In this document: piece by piece, positions 1 to 5,295 of the stretch
Layout: each line of letters opens with the position of its first letter
Numbering within the stretch: position 1 is the stretch's first letter
NCBI GenBank assembly: GCA_002348005.1
Contig: DDYQ01000147.1
Span: forward strand, 1-6,807
DNA: 6,807 bases
DNA from: Desulfobacteraceae bacterium UBA2230
GTDB lineage: Bacteria > Desulfobacterota > Desulfobacteria > Desulfobacterales > Desulfosarcinaceae
Direction: 5' to 3'
Notes under the pieces: model-generated
The model's input: the letters and a program-made list of their open reading frames with translations, nothing else
What the model was told of the DNA's origin: nothing
Databases searched by the model: none
Made by a program: the position numbers and the translations under genes

Positions 1-1
1 G

Positions 2-394
2 GGCAACCAGCAGGCATCGGTGCAGATCAGCGATCTGATGTCATTTCCGATTCATTCGGTTGCCCCCGACACACGCATGTCCGAAGTGGCCCACATCCTG
101 CGCGATAAGGGCTGCACAGGGCTGCCGGTGATCGAGAACGGCCGGTTGGTGGGCATGATCTCGCGGCGCGATTTTCAGAAACTGCGCAACCAGTCCCAGC
201 TCGCGAAGCCGGTGAGCGCTTTCATGCACCGCGACGTGATGACGATCGAACCGGGCAAGAGCCCCCTACAGGCGGCGCGAACCATGATTCGTCACGACAT
301 CGGACGGTTGCCGGTCGTGGCCGAGGGAGAGGTGATCGGCATCGTGACCCGTTCCGATGTAATGCACTACTTCTACGATCTGTTGCCCGAGTAA
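2..394 (+). CDS. Tandem CBS-domain protein, C-terminal part (N-terminus outside window)
   Basis: The frame is open from base 2 with no stop before the coding part, so this is probably the end of a longer protein; a GTG at 20 is the only visible alternative start and has no convincing ribosome site. Two CBS domains fill the fragment. The first begins at the ISDLMSFPIHSV stretch and ends with GMISRRD; the second begins at VSAFMHRDVMTI and ends with GIVTRSD. These G-x-(I/V)-(S/T)-x-x-D endings are the usual adenosine-nucleotide contact motif of CBS pairs (Bateman module), which act as AMP/ATP/SAM-sensing regulatory domains. The spacing and wording resemble the CBS pairs attached to DHH phosphoesterase domains in deltaproteobacterial proteins, some of which are A-adding tRNA nucleotidyltransferases. 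Here the stop follows the second CBS domain directly, so no nucleotidyltransferase domain follows. The enzyme part, if any, lies to the left and is unknown. It converges on the ole genes and has no evident link to them. Confidence 0.8.
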   Translation, partial: GNQQASVQISDLMSFPIHSVAPDTRMSEVAHILRDKGCTGLPVIENGRLVGMISRRDFQKLRNQSQLAKPVSAFMHRDVMTIEPGKSPLQAARTMIRHDIGRLPVVAEGEVIGIVTRSDVMHYFYDLLPE

Positions 395-395
395 A

Positions 396-427
396 GGGAT
401 GGTAAGCGGCAGTTCCTGCTTCATCCC
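396..427 (-). terminator. Possible weak terminator between convergent genes
   Basis: GGGATG (396-401) pairs with CATCCC (422-427). Inside, GCAG (409-412) pairs with CTGC (416-419) around a TTC loop, with unpaired bases on the 5' side. Read on the minus strand, the stem lies 33 bases past the oleD stop and is followed by TTTA, which is a short U-tract at best. Read on the plus strand it lies just after the CBS gene stop but is followed by GCC, not T-rich sequence. It might end the ole transcript, or both transcripts weakly. The stem is bulged, so confidence is low. Confidence 0.25.
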
Positions 428-460
428 GCCTTCGCCTGCAAGCCGCCCCGATTTGCGCAA

Positions 461-1468
461 TCAGATTCTCCCCGGCCATTCTTTGCGCAACCACTCAGCC
501 AACCGCGCGAGTCCTTCGCTCGTGGAGACTTGGGGCGCGTAACCCAGATCGCGCTTGGCGGCGCTGATATCGAACCAGTGAGCGGTGGATAGTTCGCGCG
601 CGACAAAACGCGTCATCGGTGGTTCCCCTTTAATGCGGAACGACGCGTACAGCGCCTCGCAAAGGGCGCCGATCGTCCAGGCCAGCCACGGTGCGATGCG
701 CCTGCGTACCGGCGGCAGGCCGCCGCACTTCAAAATGGCATCGATCATCTCCCAGAGCGCAATGGGGTCGTCCTGGCTGATAAAATACACCCGGCCCGAC
801 AAGGCCGGATTCTGGCGCAGAGCCGCCTCGGCCAGCACGTGCGCCCGGGCGGCGTTGTCGATATAGATTGTATCCACCCGGTTGGCTCCTTCACCTATCC
901 GGCGCAGGCGCTGTGCCCGGGAGATAATGCGCGGTGCCAGATGCGGATCGCCCGGCCCCCAGATCAGGTGCGGCCGCAGCACCACGGCCGTCAGGCCCTG
1001 GCGGGCGGCTTGCAGGACCGACTGCTCGGCTATGGCTTTGGTACGAGGGTAGGCGGCCGAAAAGCGCGAAGGATAGGGCGCCGATTCATCCACGCCTTCC
1101 ATGTTTCCCCCGTGGAAGATCACGCTGGGCGAACTGGTGTAAACTAGGCGCTTTACCTTCCGGCGACGGCAGGCGTCGATGACATTTCGGGTGCCGATCA
1201 CGTTGACCGCCTGGAAATCCTTCTCACGGCCCCAGACGCCTGCCTTGGCAGCCACATGGAAAACGGCCTCCACGCCGGTGCAGGCGGCCGTGACCGCCTC
1301 GCGATCGGTCAGGTCCCCCTGGAATTGTTCCACCGCCCAGGACGACAACTGCGGATAAAGGGTACGCGAGAAAGAGCGAACCTTCTCGCCCTGATCCACC
1401 AGGCGCCGCACCAGCGCGCTGCCCAAAAAACCACCGCCGCCGGTCACCAGTACAATGCGTCCGGACAC
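461..1468 (-). CDS. oleD: OleD, NAD(P)H-dependent 2-alkyl-3-ketoalkanoic acid reductase
   Basis: OleD belongs to the extended short-chain dehydrogenase / 3-beta-hydroxysteroid dehydrogenase family. It reduces the 2-alkyl-3-keto acid made by OleA to the 2-alkyl-3-hydroxy acid used by OleC. The 335-residue product has the Rossmann nucleotide loop TGGGGFLG at residues 9-16, an acidic GDLTD segment at 51-55, the FHVAA strand at 70-74, the active-site serine region YTSSPSV at 110-116, and the catalytic Y140-x3-K144 pair. LRPHLIWGPGD follows at 164-174, a typical signature of this family. Length matches known OleD proteins. I chose GTG 1468 because GAGGGG at 1480-1475 sits six bases before it; GTG 1474, two codons upstream in the same frame, would directly abut that site. 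The gap to the oleC stop is only 10 bases, so oleD is the last gene of the operon. A general sterol-dehydrogenase-like role would be the alternative without this context; the neighbours settle it. Confidence 0.9.
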   Translation of the reverse strand: MSGRIVLVTGGGGFLGSALVRRLVDQGEKVRSFSRTLYPQLSSWAVEQFQGDLTDREAVTAACTGVEAVFHVAAKAGVWGREKDFQAVNVIGTRNVIDACRRRKVKRLVYTSSPSVIFHGGNMEGVDESAPYPSRFSAAYPRTKAIAEQSVLQAARQGLTAVVLRPHLIWGPGDPHLAPRIISRAQRLRRIGEGANRVDTIYIDNAARAHVLAEAALRQNPALSGRVYFISQDDPIALWEMIDAILKCGGLPPVRRRIAPWLAWTIGALCEALYASFRIKGEPPMTRFVARELSTAHWFDISAAKRDLGYAPQVSTSEGLARLAEWLRKEWPGRI

Positions 1469-1474
1469 CGTCAC

Positions 1475-1480
1475 CCCCTC
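1475..1480 (-). promoter_or_regulatory. Ribosome binding site deciding the oleD start
   Basis: GAGGGG on the minus strand overlaps the oleC TGA stop (1481-1479). It stands six bases before GTG 1468 but touches GTG 1474, so it favours 1468. Overlap of the site with the upstream stop codon suggests coupled translation of oleC and oleD. Confidence 0.5.
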
Positions 1481-3161
1481 AGCGCAGGCGCTTTTCAGCC
1501 CAAAGGGCCAGTTTTTCGCGGAAGATCTTGGAATTGTGTCGGATGTCCACCGGAAAGCGCCGATGGATCAGGAAGGTGTCGATCGCTTCGGTCAATACAT
1601 TGGTGCGGGCCATTTCGCGCAGTTCGTTCAGGAGTGCTTGGCGATCAACCGTGCGCTGATCGGGCTCCAACTCGACGCAGATCACCGGGCGTTGGCGCGG
1701 CGGACGGCCCACGCCCACCAGGGCACTGCGGAATACGGCCGGGTGGTTGTTGAATACCGCCTCGCAGGGAATGGTGAAGAGGGTTTTCAGGGGTGTCACG
1801 ACGCGATGATTCTTGCGGCCGCAAAACCAGAGTCGGCCCTTGCTGTCGAGCCACCCGAGGTCGCCCATACGGTGCCAGATGCGGTCCCCATCCTGGATTT
1901 TGGAAAGGGCCGTGTCGCGGGGGCGATCGAAATAGCCGCGGGTCACAATATCGCCGCTGACCACGATTTCACCGATCTCACCTTCGGGAGAGAGCACCAC
2001 TTCGGACCATTCTTCAATCGGCTGATCGCTGATCGCCATGATCCGGATGAGAACATCCTTTATCGGTCGGCCCACGCACATGCCGAAACCCCTTTCGCTC
2101 AGGCGTGCGGTTTCGGACAGGATCTCCCGGCTGCCGAACGAGGAGACCGGCATCGCCTCGGTGGCGCCGTAGCCGGTGTGAATTTCGCTGTCTTCTTCCA
2201 GCATGGCGCTGAACCGGGCGATGGTGGCCGGAGCCGCCGGCGCACCGGCCGAGATGACGCGCTTGAGCGAGGTCAGCTTGATATTCTGCTCCTGGCCGTA
2301 GCGGCCTACCCGATTGAGCAGGGCCGGCGAGGCGAACATGTTGCTGACGCCGTGGTTGAGCACCGCCTCGATGATTTTTTTGGGATCGACCTGTGCCGGC
2401 CGCGTTGGATCCATGTCGGGAATCACCGCGGTCATGCCCAGCGCCGGGTCGAAAAGGGCGAAAAGCGGAAAAGTGGCCAGATCGATTTCATCCGGCGAGA
2501 TGCCGAACTGCTCGCGGATCAGGCGTACCTGGGCATCGAAGACGCCATGGGTATAAACGGCCCCCTTGGCCGGCCCGGTACTGCCGGTGGTAAAGAGAAT
2601 GGCGGCCATCTCATCGCGGCGCGTCTCGGCGATGGGATAAGCCTTCCAGGGCAGGTGACGCACATCCTTGAGGCGCAGGCCGCGCCAGAACCAGCGCCGG
2701 CCGACGGTCACGGCCGTACGTACGCTGCGGAAGGCAGCCGGTTTCAAAACCTTCAACACATGCGCCTGCGGGATGCCGATCATGGCCTGGGCACGGCTCT
2801 CCTGCAGGCAGGCGAGCATGCGCTCGATGCCCATGCCCGGATCGACCACCACCGGCACGGCCCCGACCTTGAACAGGGCGAAAGTCAATACGAAGAACTC
2901 CAGACTGGGGCGGACCATCAAGATGGTGCGGATGCCTCGGCCGATGCCGGCCCGCTCCAGTCCGTGGGCGAAACAGTCCGATTCACGTTCGAGCTGGCGA
3001 AAAGTGAGGTGTGAATAAGCGACCCGGCCGTTGGCATCGCGCGCGGCGGGAAAGACCACGGCTCTCCGGAACGGCTGAATGCGGGCCATGGTGCGAAGGC
3101 AGTGGGCGACGTTGACAGAGGGGGGCGGGTCGGTCGCAGTCCGGGCGGCAAAATCATTCAT
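1479..3161 (-). CDS. oleC: OleC, ATP-dependent beta-lactone synthetase
   Basis: OleC is an adenylate-forming (ANL superfamily) enzyme that activates the 2-alkyl-3-hydroxy acid from OleD and cyclises it to a beta-lactone, with release of AMP and pyrophosphate. The 560-residue product shows the ATP loop TTGSTGPAKG at 191-200, YGATE at 331-335, MGDLGW at 432-437, FCGRK at 446-450, and the C-terminal-domain lysine in NSKIFREK (K545). OleC-type wording distinguishes it from ordinary acyl-CoA ligases: MVRPSLEFF (82-90), FPLFALFDPALG (231-242), IPDMDPTRPAQ (247-257) and FPVDIRHN near the end. Length agrees with known OleC. I chose ATG 3161, preceded by a GGAA at about the right distance. An in-frame ATG at 3179 would add six residues and overlap the oleB stop as ATGA, but lacks a visible ribosome site. 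The same frame stays open to 3869 across oleB; that extension is out-of-frame oleB sequence. It is separate from oleB, unlike the fused oleBC of many actinobacteria. Confidence 0.95.
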   Translation of the reverse strand: MNDFAARTATDPPPSVNVAHCLRTMARIQPFRRAVVFPAARDANGRVAYSHLTFRQLERESDCFAHGLERAGIGRGIRTILMVRPSLEFFVLTFALFKVGAVPVVVDPGMGIERMLACLQESRAQAMIGIPQAHVLKVLKPAAFRSVRTAVTVGRRWFWRGLRLKDVRHLPWKAYPIAETRRDEMAAILFTTGSTGPAKGAVYTHGVFDAQVRLIREQFGISPDEIDLATFPLFALFDPALGMTAVIPDMDPTRPAQVDPKKIIEAVLNHGVSNMFASPALLNRVGRYGQEQNIKLTSLKRVISAGAPAAPATIARFSAMLEEDSEIHTGYGATEAMPVSSFGSREILSETARLSERGFGMCVGRPIKDVLIRIMAISDQPIEEWSEVVLSPEGEIGEIVVSGDIVTRGYFDRPRDTALSKIQDGDRIWHRMGDLGWLDSKGRLWFCGRKNHRVVTPLKTLFTIPCEAVFNNHPAVFRSALVGVGRPPRQRPVICVELEPDQRTVDRQALLNELREMARTNVLTEAIDTFLIHRRFPVDIRHNSKIFREKLALWAEKRLR

Positions 3162-3175
3162 GACCGGTTCCAGTA

Positions 3176-4090
3176 TCATTCGACGGGATGATTGCGCAAG
3201 AAGGCCGACATGGCATCGACGATCCGATCCGGCTCGTCTTCGAGCAGATAATGGCCGGCCGCTTCGAACCATCGGGCTTCGGCATGCGGCCATAAGCGCC
3301 GCCATGCCGCGTAATAATCGCGGTCGAATACGAAATCGTGGGCGCCCCACAGCAGCAGGACCGGGCGTTGACCGATCCGGTTCAGATTCCGCTCCACGCG
3401 GGCGACAATCGCACCGCTGGGGTCCAGCGGACCCAGCGGGATATCCTGGACGAATTTGAGAGTGGCCAGGCGGTGGGCCGGGCAGTTGTACGGCGCGAGC
3501 AGTCCTGCTTTGACGTCGTCGGGCAATCGCCGGAAGGGGGCCATGATGACGGCTCCCCGGGCAAAAAGATTGAGCTGCAGCACGAGCCGTTCGATCACCG
3601 GGTGGGGATGCCGGATGATCCGCAGGCGCCGCGGAATGGATTTGCCGCGCGGCGGGAAAAATCCGGACGTATTGGTGATCACGATGCGCGCCACCTGATC
3701 CAGATGATCGAGCGCCCAGGCCAGGCCGATCATTCCGCCCCAGTCGTGCAGCACCAGGGTCAGGGGCCGGCTGACGTTCAGGTGATGCATCAGGGCGGCC
3801 AGGTCGGCGACCCGGTTCGCCAGACGGTAGCCGTAGCGTTCGAGGGGCGGTTTGGCGGATAACCCGCAACCCATGTGATCCGGAACGATCACGCGGTACT
3901 TTTTCCGAAAGGCGGTCACCAGGTTGCGGAAGTAAAAGGACCAGGTGGGATTGCCATGCAGCATCACCAGGGGTTCGCCCTGTCCCTCGTCCAGGAAGTG
4001 GTACTGGAGCCCGTCGATCGGCAAATAATGCGAACGAAAAGGGTAGAGGCGCTCAAAGCGCGCGCGGTCGATAGCCGGAGCGGGCCGCAT
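3176..4090 (-). CDS. oleB: OleB, beta-lactone decarboxylase (haloalkane-dehalogenase-like alpha/beta hydrolase)
   Basis: OleB converts the beta-lactone from OleC to a cis-olefin with loss of CO2, the final step of the pathway. The 304-residue product is an alpha/beta hydrolase close to haloalkane dehalogenases of the HLD-III group. Numbered from ATG 4090: HGNPTW at 45-50 supplies the oxyanion/halide-site asparagine N47; the nucleophile elbow HDWGG at 115-119 carries Asp116 and the paired Trp117; Asp252 in WGAHDFVFD is the likely acid; His280 in GHYLLED is the catalytic base. This Asp-His-Asp plus Asn-Trp set is what OleB proteins carry. The ATG at 4090 overlaps the oleA stop as TGATG, which favours this start; two GTG codons directly before it are in frame and would add only two residues. 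Alone it could be annotated as haloalkane dehalogenase, a common misannotation; position between oleA and oleC makes OleB much more likely. Confidence 0.9.
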   Translation of the reverse strand: MRPAPAIDRARFERLYPFRSHYLPIDGLQYHFLDEGQGEPLVMLHGNPTWSFYFRNLVTAFRKKYRVIVPDHMGCGLSAKPPLERYGYRLANRVADLAALMHHLNVSRPLTLVLHDWGGMIGLAWALDHLDQVARIVITNTSGFFPPRGKSIPRRLRIIRHPHPVIERLVLQLNLFARGAVIMAPFRRLPDDVKAGLLAPYNCPAHRLATLKFVQDIPLGPLDPSGAIVARVERNLNRIGQRPVLLLWGAHDFVFDRDYYAAWRRLWPHAEARWFEAAGHYLLEDEPDRIVDAMSAFLRNHPVE

Positions 4091-5130
4091 CACCACTCGA
4101 CCCCCAGCATGATGCAGTTCAGGCCGGAGCCGATTCCCAGAAACCCGACCAGGTCGCCGTCGCGCAGAACCCCCCGTTCGGCGGCGATCGCCGCCGTAAT
4201 GGGCAGCGATACGGTCCCGATATTGCCCAGATAACGGAACGTGGTGAAATCCTTGGCCGCGTCCATTCCGATGCTTTCCAGAATCGTGCGCTGGTGGGCG
4301 GAACCCACCTGATGGCAGATCACCTTGTCAGGCTTGTCCGCCGGCCATCCCATCTCTTTTTTGAAATCCCGGTAAGTTTCGATTCCCAGGGCCACCCCAT
4401 GTTTAAGCACCCCGACCGAATCGGTCTGCATGACCAGCGGCGCGCTGGCCGGAATACCCGAATCCGGTCCCCAGGTGCAGAGGCGGTGAAAACGGGTCGC
4501 ATTGCGGATCACGCCCCCCAGCAGACGGGGTGTCCCGCGAGCGGCTGCCGAAGTGCCGAGCACCATGGCGACAGCCCCCGAACCGCCGGTGAGGGTGGCG
4601 ATGGAGGTTTTGAAAAGCTCCATATCACAGGCTTGATTGAGTCGCTCGATGGTGGATTCGACGATCTGACGGGACGATTCGCACGAGACCACCATTCCGG
4701 CCCGGATCTGGCCCAGGGCGAGCGCATTGGCGATCTGGAGCGTGCCGTTGAGGACTCCCAGGCAGGCGTTCGAGAGGTCGAATACCTGCGCTGCGGGAGG
4801 GATTCCCAGACCGTGCGCGACTGCGCAGGCCGTGGCCGGTTCAAGGTTCTCCCGACATACGCCGCCGTAGATCAGCATATCGATCTTCCCGGCGGCAATG
4901 CCGGCAGCCGTCAGTGCCTTGCGGCCGGCGGCGATGGCGCCGTCGGAGAGTTTGAAATCGACATCCCAGAAACGCCGTTCAGTGATGCCGGTCAAGGCGG
5001 CCAACTGGCCCGGGGCAATGTGCAGCTTGCGATAAACCGGCCCAAGGCGCGTCTCCAGATCCTCTGAGCTGATCACATTGGGCGCCAGTTCATATCCGAT
5101 TCCGGCAATGACGATGTCATCGTAACGCAT
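4090..5130 (-). CDS. oleA: OleA, thiolase-fold acyl-CoA condensing enzyme
   Basis: OleA catalyses the non-decarboxylative Claisen condensation of two fatty acyl-CoAs to a 2-alkyl-3-keto acid, the committed step of head-to-head hydrocarbon synthesis. The 346-residue product is a KAS III-like thiolase-superfamily protein. Numbered from ATG 5130: the nucleophile is Cys123 in SNACLGV; His273 lies in CHQVG; Asn303 lies in YLGNIGTVSLP. Glu97, in ENLEPATAC, falls where the OleA-specific base (Glu117 in Xanthomonas campestris OleA) is expected: it sits 26 residues before the cysteine in both. That glutamate separates OleA from ordinary 3-oxoacyl-ACP synthase III, the likely automatic annotation. GIGSGLNCIMLGVEW ends the protein in the usual C-terminal glycine loop. 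I chose ATG 5130; a TTG at 5142 in the same frame would add four residues but directly abuts the only ribosome-like site, GAAGG (5147-5143), which is 12 bases from ATG 5130. First gene of the tight ole run, 165 bases after the pfaC-like gene. Confidence 0.93.
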   Translation of the reverse strand: MRYDDIVIAGIGYELAPNVISSEDLETRLGPVYRKLHIAPGQLAALTGITERRFWDVDFKLSDGAIAAGRKALTAAGIAAGKIDMLIYGGVCRENLEPATACAVAHGLGIPPAAQVFDLSNACLGVLNGTLQIANALALGQIRAGMVVSCESSRQIVESTIERLNQACDMELFKTSIATLTGGSGAVAMVLGTSAAARGTPRLLGGVIRNATRFHRLCTWGPDSGIPASAPLVMQTDSVGVLKHGVALGIETYRDFKKEMGWPADKPDKVICHQVGSAHQRTILESIGMDAAKDFTTFRYLGNIGTVSLPITAAIAAERGVLRDGDLVGFLGIGSGLNCIMLGVEW

Positions 5131-5295
5131 AAGCAGGGACAACCTTCAAACCTGCTGGGTTGCAGGCAACCATTCTGTTCATAACCAAGGTGAACGCTGA
5201 AAACGGGTGGCGGTGTTCGGCCGATTCCTTGCGTTCAGTTTCCGCCTTTAAACCGGCATCGTCCGGGATGTACGGTCTTTTCCGGTGCCATCAAC
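5131..5295. other. Intergenic gap between pfaC-like gene and oleA
   Basis: This is the only sizeable non-coding stretch within the minus-strand cluster. Besides the two hairpins next to oleA, it has an ACCGG (5286-5282) / CCGGT (5256-5252) inverted repeat on the minus strand with a 25-base interior, followed by TTAAA. That could be a poor terminator for the upstream gene. I found no minus-strand -35/-10 pair good enough to call. Whether oleA has its own promoter or is transcribed with pfaC cannot be decided from sequence. Confidence 0.6.
5132..5171 (-). promoter_or_regulatory. Tandem hairpins at the oleA ribosome binding site
   Basis: Two inverted repeats adjoin. On the minus strand, GGTTGC (5171-5166) and GCAACC (5163-5158) form a small stem with the two bases CT between them. 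One base later AGCAGG (5156-5151) pairs perfectly with CCTGCT (5137-5132) around a 13-base loop. The loop contains GAAGG (5147-5143), the only ribosome-like site for oleA, and the second stem ends one base before ATG 5130. Such a fold would place the site in a loop and the start codon at the stem base, which could modulate translation. The regulatory role is inferred; the repeats are directly visible. Confidence 0.35.

Noticed and set aside
1256..1753. 165-codon plus-strand open frame over the oleD-oleC junction
   Set aside because: Antisense to both genes, with composition typical of an opposite-strand shadow and no recognisable motif.
1455..3014. 519-codon open frame on the plus strand, opposite oleC
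   Set aside because: It lies antisense to the clearly conserved OleC, has no recognisable domain and low-complexity charged composition, and has no ribosome site. Long antisense frames are expected in GC-rich codon-biased genes.
3162..3869. Upstream extension of the oleC frame across oleB (would make a 796-residue protein)
   Set aside because: The extra residues are Arg/Pro/Ala-rich out-of-frame translation of oleB, and known OleC proteins are about 550-560 residues.
4294..5067. 257-codon plus-strand open frame opposite oleA
   Set aside because: Shadow of oleA; no domain or family resemblance and complete overlap with catalytic OleA sequence.
5131..5295. Sigma-70-like promoter for oleA (TATGAA near 5182-5187)
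   Set aside because: Only the -10-like hexamer is plausible; no acceptable -35 element at 16-18 bases spacing.
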